33,750 bases of DNA. Origin: Candidatus Kuenenia stuttgartensis (GTDB lineage Bacteria > Planctomycetota > Planctomycetia > Planctomycetales > Planctomycetaceae). Under the pieces are notes generated by a model. That model was not told where the DNA came from and made no database searches. It saw only the letters and a program-made list of their open reading frames with translations. The stretch is taken from the NCBI GenBank assembly GCA_945861865.1, contig CAMAWN010000047.1, positions 1 through 33,750 on the forward strand, given 5' to 3'. A program made the translations under genes and the position numbers. Below are positions 15,832 through 23,862 of the stretch, in pieces; position 1 is the stretch's first letter; each line of letters begins with the position of its first letter.

Positions 15832-16878
15832 TCACTTCCGTCCGCCGACGACCGCGCAATGCACGAGCGTGGACAGGAGTGGCAACAAGGTCAGTCCCAC
15901 ATCGGTCAGCCAGGTTTGAAACTCGCGGGCCGAGTACGCTCGGCCTTCGGTCAGCGTGAACAATGCGGCCGAGTACAACGCGATCGGCAACGGCCCGCTG
16001 TGATCATCGTTGAGCAGTACGTCGTGAATCAGCAGTCGTCCGTCTGACGGCAGCGCCGCCGCGCAGCGTTCAACCAGCGTTCGACATTCCGGCTCATCCC
16101 AGTCATGTAGGATGTTCGACAACAGCACGACATCTGCCGCCGGAACCGGATCAACGAACATGTCGCCGGACATGCACTCCAGTCGATCCGCAACGCCGTA
16201 CTGCTCGGCCATCTCGCGAGCGACTTTCAATACCTCCGGTCGATCCCACACGATGGCTCGCAACTCCGGATGCCGTCGCAGCCACGCGATGCTGTAAATG
16301 CCCGATCCCCCTCCGACATCCAACAACGTCCGAGCGCCGTCGAGCGGCACTCGCTCGGCCAACACCGGCGCGACATTCTTGGCTCGACCGGCCAACGACA
16401 GCGTGAGGAACCTTGCAGACGCTTCCGCCTCCATTGCCGACTCGGTTCCCTCGCGGTAGATGAACGCTGTTCCCTCGTCGGGATCGGAAGCTCCCGCAGG
16501 GCGATTGGATTTCAATCGTTCAATCATCTCGCGCACACCGGGACTACTGCCCGCCAATGCAATGTAACCACTCACGTCAAACTCGGTGCCCGACACTAGG
16601 TGCTCGCGACTGAGCGGCGTCAGACTCAAACGCTCTTGCGAATCGGTTGCCAGCAAGCCCATCGCCCGCAGTGCCGTACACAGCACAACTGCCGGACGAA
16701 GCTGCAAGCCAATCTGGGCACGCAACTCGTCGAACGATTTCGGTTGCTCGACAAGCCGGCGAAAGAGATCGAATTCGACGACGGCCGCAGTCAGCAACTC
16801 GGTGCCGTAACTGCCGCGAAAGAGCTCGAAGATCGAAGTCGGATCGGTTGTCGGCGGAATCAGCGGCACGGCAGACAT
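15832..16878 (-). CDS. SAM-dependent O-methyltransferase (Methyltransf_2 type)
   Basis: A 348-residue enzyme of the hydroxyindole/caffeate-type O-methyltransferase family. The N-terminal ~95 residues form the winged-helix dimerisation domain (TELLTAAVVEFDLFRRLVEQ ... SLTPLSREHLV). The Rossmann SAM domain begins with LLDVGGGSG at 185-193. SNILHDWDEPEC carries the His that serves as catalytic base in characterised relatives, and GRLLIHDVLLNDD is also typical. The acceptor substrate cannot be deduced. ATG 16878 is chosen because AAGGAAG precedes it; the frame is open 85 codons further upstream but overlaps the esterase gene. It starts 23 bp after the esterase stop, so the two are probably one transcript. 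Confidence 0.88.
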   Translation of the reverse strand: MSAVPLIPPTTDPTSIFELFRGSYGTELLTAAVVEFDLFRRLVEQPKSFDELRAQIGLQLRPAVVLCTALRAMGLLATDSQERLSLTPLSREHLVSGTEFDVSGYIALAGSSPGVREMIERLKSNRPAGASDPDEGTAFIYREGTESAMEAEASARFLTLSLAGRAKNVAPVLAERVPLDGARTLLDVGGGSGIYSIAWLRRHPELRAIVWDRPEVLKVAREMAEQYGVADRLECMSGDMFVDPVPAADVVLLSNILHDWDEPECRTLVERCAAALPSDGRLLIHDVLLNDDHSGPLPIALYSAALFTLTEGRAYSAREFQTWLTDVGLTLLPLLSTLVHCAVVGGRK

Positions 16879-16901
16879 CAGGCTTCCTTCGCAAGTGGGT
16901 A

Positions 16902-18398
16902 TCACTTCGCCGACAGATACTTGGTAACCATTTCCGCTCGCAGCCGGCTCATTAACTGCGGCGTGAGCAGGCTGCCGTGATCGTGGCCGGGAAGCATCTC
17001 GACGACGGCATCGCTGTCGAGTTTCTTCAAGCTCTCGCCGAGCAATCGCGTTGCGCCTTCGAGATAAAACGTGTCGGCGTCCCCCATGACGACGTGCAGC
17101 TTGCCTCGCAGCTTCGGGCCGAGCGTCGGCCAATTGCGTTCGAGCACCAGCCGAATGTCATAAGCCTCCCAAGCCTTCGCAGCTTCCGTGTTGACCGCTC
17201 CCGTCTGGCGATTCCAAACGCGGATCGGTTTGCCGCCAGGACCGCGTGGGCTGAATGCGGCCTCAAAGCTGTGAAGCTGACCTCCGGTGCCGAGGGCTTC
17301 TTCCATCACGTCGAAGTCGCGATACCACAAGACAACCTGCGGACCGCGCCGCGCGATCGGGCGGCGTTCACCGGCACGATCCGAGTACATGTTCTCGCCA
17401 GCGGTGTAGAGATTGATCCGCTGGAAATCGCGAAAATCAACCGGGTCTGGCGAAGTGCTCCAAGTGCCGGCGAAATCGTCGGGATGCGAGACCATCAACC
17501 ACAAACTCGACCAACCGCCAGACGAGTGCCCCGTGAGAAACCGCGCCGCAGGCCGAGCGTCCGCCCGAAACTGTTTGTCGAGTTCCGGAATCAATTCCTG
17601 CACCAGCGCCGTGCCGAACGTCCCGTTGTTGGCCGAGTCCGCGAAGACGTGATGTCCCAGCGGACAACTCGGATCGAGCATCAGTCGAATGAACTCAACG
17701 CCCCCTTCGTTTTGCTCAACGAGCGGCTCGGCCCGCACGCCGTCAAAGTGTGTGCCGCCAAAACCGGGGATCGTGAAGATGACCGGATACTTTCGCTCCG
17801 GCTGTTTGTGGTAGCTCGCCGGCAGCAACACGGCGGCTTGCAGAAAGACGTCTTGCTTGTGGAATTCGCTGAGCAACTTCGACCGGACACGGAGCAACTT
17901 GCACCACTCGTTCTCCGGGAACTTGCGGTCGGGGATAAGTTCTGAAATCGGCAAGTCGATCGTCGCCGCGTTTTGCGGAACGGCAACGGTGGGCGAGAAA
18001 CCATTGCCCGCTCCGTCGCCAACCTTTCGTTCCCACGCATTGAATCTGGCCACCGCTTGAACCTTCCAACCAGCCAGGTTGAGTTGATCGACGGGCATCG
18101 GACACGTCGTCACGTCGTCCGGCTTGTGGCTGTCGATGACCAACGGCTCGCCCGGCTTCCAGTCAATCACATCGCGGCCGACCAGGATTTCCGGTTTGAA
18201 CCAACTCAATCGCTCGCGCGGCTGCGGCCGAGTCTGACTGAGATACAACACGACTCGGCCGGTGTACGGCTCGGCCCGAACCTCCTTCGGAAAGCTCAGC
18301 CGAAACTGCCAGCGAGGAAGTTTTTCGTCGGCGTGACTCACGCTCACGACCAGCCACATCACACCGCACGCACGAATCAGCGATCGGCAAACACGCAT
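16902..18398 (-). CDS. Secreted alpha/beta-hydrolase, esterase D-like
   Basis: A 498-residue exported hydrolase. A signal peptide is present (MRVCRSLIRACGVMWLVVSV, cleavage near SHADE). The first 170 residues are a beta-rich domain, and the hydrolase domain follows. The nucleophile elbow GHSSGGWSS lies at about 290, with a likely catalytic His in LPGHDHGSLL near the C-terminus; the acid is probably the Asp in MGDADTFY. These match esterase-D/putative esterase domains (IFTIPGFGGTHFDGV carries the oxyanion strand). Substrate unknown, possibly an acylated sugar or polysaccharide. ATG 18398 has AGGAGA seven bases upstream; a GTG-type extension to 18458 would bury the signal peptide. The methyltransferase gene follows after 23 bp. 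Confidence 0.87.
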   Translation of the reverse strand: MRVCRSLIRACGVMWLVVSVSHADEKLPRWQFRLSFPKEVRAEPYTGRVVLYLSQTRPQPRERLSWFKPEILVGRDVIDWKPGEPLVIDSHKPDDVTTCPMPVDQLNLAGWKVQAVARFNAWERKVGDGAGNGFSPTVAVPQNAATIDLPISELIPDRKFPENEWCKLLRVRSKLLSEFHKQDVFLQAAVLLPASYHKQPERKYPVIFTIPGFGGTHFDGVRAEPLVEQNEGGVEFIRLMLDPSCPLGHHVFADSANNGTFGTALVQELIPELDKQFRADARPAARFLTGHSSGGWSSLWLMVSHPDDFAGTWSTSPDPVDFRDFQRINLYTAGENMYSDRAGERRPIARRGPQVVLWYRDFDVMEEALGTGGQLHSFEAAFSPRGPGGKPIRVWNRQTGAVNTEAAKAWEAYDIRLVLERNWPTLGPKLRGKLHVVMGDADTFYLEGATRLLGESLKKLDSDAVVEMLPGHDHGSLLTPQLMSRLRAEMVTKYLSAK

Positions 18399-18539
18399 TT
18401 GAAGTCTCCTGGAAAAACGGGGCCGCGAGCGTATCGCAACCGCCGCTTGAGTTTCCACGCGCGCCGCCTACCATGCCCGGCCGAAAGTCCAAAGTCGAAA
18501 GCCGTTATCTCACTTTTGAAATTTGAGATTTGAAACCCC

Positions 18540-18758
18540 ATGCCCGCACTCAACACCGACGATCGAGTCATCAACGTCGAACTCCTGCTGACGCACCTGC
18601 AACACGACTTCGAGCAACTCAGCCAAGTCGTCTTCCGACAGCAGGCAGAGATTGACGCTCTAAAAACCGAAGTCACAAAACTCAGTACGCGAATCGTGAC
18701 ACTCACTGACGACCCGGAAGTCCGCGACCCGCAGGACGAGAAGCCGCCACACTATTGA
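18540..18758 (+). CDS. slyX: SlyX family protein
   Basis: A 72-residue protein with the SlyX pattern: a short coiled coil (LLTHLQHDFEQLSQVVFRQQ) and the C-terminal PPHY typical of the family. SlyX is a small cytoplasmic protein of unresolved function. No clear ribosome binding site is visible before ATG 18540; an A/T-rich repeat-like stretch with ATCTCA/TGAGAT arms lies just upstream. The citrate-synthase-like gene starts 28 bp after its stop, so the two are probably cotranscribed. Confidence 0.85.
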   Translation: MPALNTDDRVINVELLLTHLQHDFEQLSQVVFRQQAEIDALKTEVTKLSTRIVTLTDDPEVRDPQDEKPPHY

Positions 18759-18786
18759 TCGCACCTCCTCACACTAGCCCGACGCC

Positions 18787-19905
18787 ATGAAGAAACCAGC
18801 CGCTGGATTAGACGGATTCATCGTCGGCGAGACGGCCATCAGCACGCTCGACCACGGCTTGCATCTTCGCGGATTCTCCATCGAAGACCTGGTGCGGCAA
18901 GCGACCTACTCCGAAGTCGCCTACCTGTTGCTGCACGGCGAGCTGCCAACCCAGGAATTGCTCGCCGATTTCCGAGCGATCCTCGCCGAAGCGGCCGAAG
19001 TCCCTCCGGCGATCCTGCAACTCTTGCACGAGTTGCCGTTGCACGTCGCCCCGATGGACGCACTGCGCACGGCCATCAGCGCGCTCGCCCACTTCGATGA
19101 ACAGCCCGACGAGAACGATGACGCCGCCAGTCTCGGCAAAGCGATCCGACTGCTCGGACAGGTTCCGGTCTTGCTGGCCACTCGCCATCGGCTGACTCGC
19201 GGACTGGAGCTGATCGAGTCCGACCCAGAACTGAGTTTCGCTGGCAACTTGTTGTCGCTACTGACGGGCCGTGTCCCGACCGCGCAGGACGAACGAGCAC
19301 TCGATCAATCGCTGATCTGCTACGCCGACCTCGAATTCAACACCTCCACCTTCACCGCCCGAATCGTCGCCTCGACGGGTTCGGATTTGCATTCCGCCAT
19401 AACCGCCGCTGTCGGAGCACTCAAAGGTCCGCTGCACGGCGGAGCCAACGAAGATGTCCTGGACGTGCTGCTGGCAGTCGACTCGCCCACACACGCGGAC
19501 AAGTTCGTGCGCAACGCCGTTGCCAAGAAACGCCGCCTCGCCGGGTTCGGCCATCGTGTCTATCGCGACCGTCCCGATCCACGAGCGGTCGTACTCAAAG
19601 ACATCTGCCGCGAACTCGCCACGACCGATGAGCAACACCGACTCGAAGAGATCGCTGAGACCATCGAAGCCGCGATGTGGTCGCACAAGCAACTCCGCCC
19701 GAACGTCGATTGGCCGATCGCGCGGCTGTATCGGAGGCTCGGCTTCGATGCGGAACTCTTCACTCCGCTGTTCGTCGTCGCGCGTGTCGCCGGCTGGTCA
19801 GCCCACATCCTCGAACAGCAACGCAACAACCGCCTGATCGCGCCACGAGCCAACTACACCGGCCCACCGCCACGAGCGTTCGTACCACTGCACGAACGCG
19901 GCTGA
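18787..19905 (+). CDS. Citrate synthase family enzyme with altered oxaloacetate-binding motif
   Basis: A 372-residue protein of type II citrate synthase architecture, matching the short bacterial citrate/2-methylcitrate synthases from end to end. The catalytic triad is present: His217 in GPLHGGANE, His256 in GFGHRVY and Asp308 in NVDWPIA. The oxaloacetate-binding His of the DHE-(x)-N motif is missing: the sequence reads YADLEFNTSTFTAR, so Leu182 replaces His. The loop after GFGHRVY has one extra residue before DPR. Enzymes of the family condense acetyl-CoA or propionyl-CoA with oxaloacetate; the Leu makes normal oxaloacetate binding doubtful, so a different 2-oxo acid or a non-synthase role is possible. 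No ribosome site is obvious. Cotranscription with SlyX is likely. Confidence 0.85.
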   Translation: MKKPAAGLDGFIVGETAISTLDHGLHLRGFSIEDLVRQATYSEVAYLLLHGELPTQELLADFRAILAEAAEVPPAILQLLHELPLHVAPMDALRTAISALAHFDEQPDENDDAASLGKAIRLLGQVPVLLATRHRLTRGLELIESDPELSFAGNLLSLLTGRVPTAQDERALDQSLICYADLEFNTSTFTARIVASTGSDLHSAITAAVGALKGPLHGGANEDVLDVLLAVDSPTHADKFVRNAVAKKRRLAGFGHRVYRDRPDPRAVVLKDICRELATTDEQHRLEEIAETIEAAMWSHKQLRPNVDWPIARLYRRLGFDAELFTPLFVVARVAGWSAHILEQQRNNRLIAPRANYTGPPPRAFVPLHERG

Positions 19906-19968
19906 CCGCGTTCGTCGTGCCCCCATTGATGGGGACGAGACTCAATGAAGACCCGAAACATCGGAACG

Positions 19969-21687
19969 CTACGACCGCCCGACCACTGGCTGCACGAATT
20001 CCAGTTCGGCATCGGTCGTCGGCCGCAGGAAATCGAAATCGCAGCCTTCGTCCGCTTGCAGCACATGATCGATGTAAAGCCGAGGATACCCGCGCAGATG
20101 CTTGATCGGCCGAGGCTGCCAAGCGGCTCGGCGACGAGACAACTCGGCATCATCGACCAGCAATTGCAGCTTGCGAGCCGTAACATCCAACTCGATCAGA
20201 TCACCGTCATGCACGAGGCCAATCAATCCTTCGGCCGCCGCTTCAGGAGCGACGTGCAGCACGACCGTTCCAAATGCCGTGCCGCTCATGCGCGAGTCGC
20301 TGATCCGCACGACATCGGTGACTCCCGCCTGCAACAGCTTCGTCGGGATCGGGATGCTCCCCCATTCTGGAAATCCGGGCACACCCTTCGGCCCGGCGTT
20401 CTGCAACACGAGCACGCTGTCGGCATCGACCGCCAACGCCGGATCGTTGATGCGCGCGAGCAGGTCTTCGTAGTCGTGAAACACCACCGCGCGGCCGCGA
20501 TGTTTCATCAGCTTGGGTGACGCGGCCGAGACTTTGATAACCGCCCCGCGCGGCGTGAGGTTGCCCGTCAGCACCGCCAGCGCGCCGCCGTCCGCCAGCG
20601 GTTGTTCGCGTGAGCGGATCACCTCCCGATCAAAGCTGCGTGCGCGAGCGATGTTCTCACCCAGCGTCCGGCCGGTGACGGTCAGGCTGTCGAGATTCAG
20701 CAGATCGCGAATCTCCGCCAGCACGGCCGGCAATCCGCCCGCCGCGTAGAAGCGATCCATCAAATGCTGCCCCGACGGCATCAGGTTCACGAGGAACGGC
20801 GTCGTCCGCGCCAGTTCATCGAACCTCGACAGCGGCAGTCGGATGTTGCGGCGTCCGGCCATCGCGATCAGATGTACGACGGCGTTCGTCGAACCGCCCA
20901 GTGCCAACAACGCTCGAATCGCGTTATCGAACGCGGCCGGCGTGAGAATCTTCGACGGCCGCAAGTCTTCGCGAACCATTTGCACAATGCGCTGACCGGT
21001 CGCCGTCGCGGCTTGCATGCGGCGAGCGTCCGTCGCCGGAATCGCGGCCGTCCCCGGCAGCATCATGCCGAGCGCTTCCGACAGCGACGTCATCGTCGAA
21101 GCCGTCCCCATCGTGTTGCACGCGCCAACACCGCAGCCGTAACACGCTTCAAGCTCTCGCCAATCCGCATCCGACAACCGCCCTGCCCTGCGTTCATCCG
21201 AGTACCGCCACAGATCGGTCCCCGAACCAATCGGCTCGCCGTGAAAATGACTGATCGCTCGCGGGCCGCCGTTGAGTTGGATCGCCGGCAAGTCCGCGCT
21301 CGCCGCCGCCATGAGTTGCGCCGGTGTCGTCTTGTCGCAGTTGCACAGCAGCACGACGCCGTCGATCGGGTTCGCGCGCAGCGTCTCTTCGACATCCATC
21401 GCCATCAGGTTGCGATACAGCATCGCCGACGGCTTCATGAACTCTTCGCCCAGCGAGATTGTCGGGAACTCCAGCGGCAGTCCCCCTTCCAACAACACAC
21501 CCCGCTTGACCGCCTCGGCCAAGTCACGCAAGTTCGCATTGCAGTTATTGAGATCGCTCCAACTGTTCGCGATGCCGATCACCGGCTTGCCGGCGAAGTC
21601 ATCCGGGTTCAATCCCATCGACCTCAAGGCGGAGCGATTTTGAAACGCCAGTTCTTCACGACCAGCGAACCACTGTTGGCTTCTCAT
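19969..21687 (-). CDS. IlvD/Edd family dehydratase, probably a sugar-acid dehydratase
   Basis: A 572-residue iron-sulfur dehydratase. Cluster-ligand cysteines are present at Cys49 (LNNCNANL), Cys117 (LCNCDKTTP) and Cys190 (GCGVGACNTMGTASTM). The catalytic Ser motif SRMSGTAFG is near the C-terminus. The long MKPSAMLYRNLMAMDVEE and IGSGTDLWRYSDE stretches resemble aldonate dehydratases (arabinonate/xylonate type) more than the branched-chain IlvD, so a role in pentose or hexose acid breakdown is inferred; dihydroxy-acid dehydratase cannot be excluded. Start: ATG 21687 or TTG 21696; GGAG sits four bases before the TTG and fourteen before the ATG. The cyclase-like gene ends about 20 bp upstream, so it is probably the last gene of that operon. 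Confidence 0.9.
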   Translation of the reverse strand: MRSQQWFAGREELAFQNRSALRSMGLNPDDFAGKPVIGIANSWSDLNNCNANLRDLAEAVKRGVLLEGGLPLEFPTISLGEEFMKPSAMLYRNLMAMDVEETLRANPIDGVVLLCNCDKTTPAQLMAAASADLPAIQLNGGPRAISHFHGEPIGSGTDLWRYSDERRAGRLSDADWRELEACYGCGVGACNTMGTASTMTSLSEALGMMLPGTAAIPATDARRMQAATATGQRIVQMVREDLRPSKILTPAAFDNAIRALLALGGSTNAVVHLIAMAGRRNIRLPLSRFDELARTTPFLVNLMPSGQHLMDRFYAAGGLPAVLAEIRDLLNLDSLTVTGRTLGENIARARSFDREVIRSREQPLADGGALAVLTGNLTPRGAVIKVSAASPKLMKHRGRAVVFHDYEDLLARINDPALAVDADSVLVLQNAGPKGVPGFPEWGSIPIPTKLLQAGVTDVVRISDSRMSGTAFGTVVLHVAPEAAAEGLIGLVHDGDLIELDVTARKLQLLVDDAELSRRRAAWQPRPIKHLRGYPRLYIDHVLQADEGCDFDFLRPTTDAELEFVQPVVGRS

Positions 21688-21706
21688 CGTTGTCAATGCG
21701 CTCCAA

Positions 21707-22807
21707 CTATCGCTGATAAATCGGCAGGTACTGGTACTCGACCGACAGCGCCAGCACTGCGAGGCTCGTGGCGTACACGGTGCCGAGGTTGCGTTCCTGG
21801 CCTTGACGTCCAGACCAACTGCCGTCTTTGGCTTGCAGATTCAAGAGCAGCGGAATCAAGTGACCTTTGCCTTGTTCCCAAGGCTTGCCGCCGACTTGGA
21901 ACAGGCCGATCGTGCAGTAGTAGGCTCCGTAGTAGAACCATTCTTGATCGGCTCGCAGCGGGTCTTGCAGCAGCGAATCGGCAGCGCCGAGCGTTTCGGG
22001 CGAGTGATGCACTCCGCAGATTTCGAGGCACAGGATGCCGGTTCCTGCGCGGGTTGGAGACGAACCGCTGCCGTTCTGGTAGCCGAAGCCGCGATTGCGG
22101 ACGGAGAGACGCTTCACATACTCGACCGCCGCGTCGATGTTTTCCGCGGGGACATCGCAGCCGAGATTCTTGGCGGCTCGCAGCGCGAGCAATTGCCAGC
22201 CGGTGACGCTCAGGTCGCTGTCTTCGCTGCTGGGATGATAGCGCCAGCCCCCTTCGTGGCCTCGACCCTTGCGAACCATTTGAGCTTTCAGGATGACGAG
22301 GACGGCCCGCTTGAGGGCCTCACGGCATCGCACGGCGAGAGCCTCGTCGGTCATGCCGGCAACTTCGGCCAGCATCAGCGTGCTGATCCCGTGAGCGTAC
22401 ATCGGCCCGTGGCCACCTTCTCGGACGAGCATTCCGTTCGGCTGCTGTTGATTGAGCACCCAAGTCACGCCTTGTTGGATCTTCGCGCCGTATGGTCCTT
22501 CGCCGGGAACGTGTCCCGCCGCCAGAAACGCCATCACAGCGAGCGACGTCGCCGACGTCGCGGGATTCTGCCGATTCCCTTGGTCAAGACCCCACGATCC
22601 ATCAGCTTGCTGTTGCTTCGCGAGATGATCGAGCGCCTTCGAGATCGCCGCGTCGATCTGCTTGTCCCGTTCGGTGCGATCGTCCGCGCGAGCGAATCCT
22701 GCACAGAGAAGAACGACGGCAGACAGCAGCGTCCGCCACTTCATTCCGGACCGAATGCCGTGAGCCGGTCGGCGATCGGCTGGCACACAAAGTTGCGGTG
22801 CGCTCAT
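21707..22807 (-). CDS. Secreted squalene-cyclase/prenyltransferase-like repeat protein
   Basis: A 366-residue exported protein made of alpha-alpha repeats like those in squalene-hopene cyclases and prenyltransferases. QQADGSWG and GGWRYHPSSEDSDLSVTGWQ are typical QW-like repeat motifs, and the last repeat has AKDGSWSG. It lacks the DxDD protonation motif of true cyclases, so it is not a hopene synthase. A signal-type hydrophobic core lies at 22-42 (MKWRTLLSAVVLLCAGFARA). The ATG at 22807 overlaps the stop of the upstream gene (ATGA) and has a near-perfect GGAGGTG six bases away, so it is preferred over ATG 22744, despite the long N-terminal region before the signal. In planctomycetes such proteins sit beside DUF58/DUF4175-type genes, as here; function unknown. 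Confidence 0.85.
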   Translation of the reverse strand: MSAPQLCVPADRRPAHGIRSGMKWRTLLSAVVLLCAGFARADDRTERDKQIDAAISKALDHLAKQQQADGSWGLDQGNRQNPATSATSLAVMAFLAAGHVPGEGPYGAKIQQGVTWVLNQQQPNGMLVREGGHGPMYAHGISTLMLAEVAGMTDEALAVRCREALKRAVLVILKAQMVRKGRGHEGGWRYHPSSEDSDLSVTGWQLLALRAAKNLGCDVPAENIDAAVEYVKRLSVRNRGFGYQNGSGSSPTRAGTGILCLEICGVHHSPETLGAADSLLQDPLRADQEWFYYGAYYCTIGLFQVGGKPWEQGKGHLIPLLLNLQAKDGSWSGRQGQERNLGTVYATSLAVLALSVEYQYLPIYQR

Positions 22808-23862
22808 CGCTTCACCTCCGGGCCGGGCTGCGTCTTCGCGATTTCTTGGAAGTACAGCTTGATGAGCTTGCTGTAGTCGCCGTGAGCTTGATGCTTGGCT
22901 TGCTGCGAGAGTTCGGTCTTGAGCTTGCTCGACAACTGGCCCCAGTTGCGGCCGGTCAACTTCTTGATTTGGGCCTGCAAGTCGCCAACATTCTCACCAC
23001 GATCTGGTTCCATGTTGCCTTGGCCGTTACCCCCTTCACCTTGAGCCAGCTGTGGCTTGTCATTCGACTGGTTCGCTGGCGACTTCGGCTGCGGTTGTCC
23101 CAGTTGCGGTGCCGCTTGATTCGCCGCCTCAGATAGCGCGCGAGCCGCTTCGCGGAGTCGCTGAGCCATCTGCGCGAACGGCGAACCTGGAGCCTGTCCT
23201 TCTCCTTTGGCTGCTTCATCCGGTTTGTTGGGCTGTTCCTGTGGAGCATCCGGCATCGGTTGTCCGTCGTTCTTGGGTTCGTTGGCCTGGATCGCCTGCC
23301 GCAGACGGTCGGCCGCATCGGCCACATCTTCGCCGACGCCGCGCGGGACCGGTGATTGTGGAGGCCGGCTTTTCTCAGCGGCGGCCTGAGCTTGCTCCGC
23401 CGCCTTCTGCAAATTCTCGGCAGCTTGCTCGGCCGCTTGAGCCGCCTGGTTCGCGTTGCCTTGTTGCGACGCTTGTTTCGCGGCCGCCATTTTTTGCTGA
23501 CTGTTTGCCGCTTGTTCTCCAGCCTGCTTCGCTCCTTCGGCCGGCTGCGGCAGATTGAGCGGTTGCTGACCGAGCTTGCTCTGTGACTCAGCCAATTGCT
23601 GGCCGAGTTGACCGGCGGCGGCGTTCAACTCTTGCTGACGCTGTTGCTGTGCGGCATTCGCGGCTCCCGGTTGTTGGCCGAGTTGCTGCATCTGTTGCGC
23701 GACTTGCTCTTGTTTCTGGGCAAGCTCATTGGCTTGCTGCGCGAGTTCTGGATTCGCACGCGGGTTGTTCTGTAATTGCCCGGCCAATTGCTGAGCGGAT
23801 TGAGCAGCCTGTTGTCCGGATTGTGAAGCCTGACCAAACTGGCCAGAGGAGCCTTGTCCCCT
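22804..23862 (-). pseudogene. C-terminal part of the interrupted DUF4175-like protein
   Basis: 352 codons continue, in the same frame and with the same low-complexity style, directly after the TGA at 23863-23865 that ends the large gene. The sequence is a Gln/Ala/Asn/Pro-rich coiled coil (LAQQANELAQKQEQVAQQMQ), ending in a more ordinary folded tail (NWGQLSSKLKTELSQQAKHQ ... KLIKLYFQEIAKTQPGPEV) that is typical of the C-terminus of these proteins. The only start codon near the front is a TTG at 23787, with no ribosome site, so separate translation is unlikely. It is therefore taken as the rest of one gene split by a single stop. Sequencing error, true nonsense mutation and readthrough cannot be told apart here. 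The stop overlaps the cyclase-like gene's start. Confidence 0.7.

Noticed and set aside
16977-17945. 322-codon plus-strand frame
   Set aside because: Opposite the esterase, whose signal peptide and nucleophile motif are clear.
20764-22206. 480-codon plus-strand frame
   Set aside because: Opposite the dehydratase and cyclase-like genes, Arg/His-rich, no motif.
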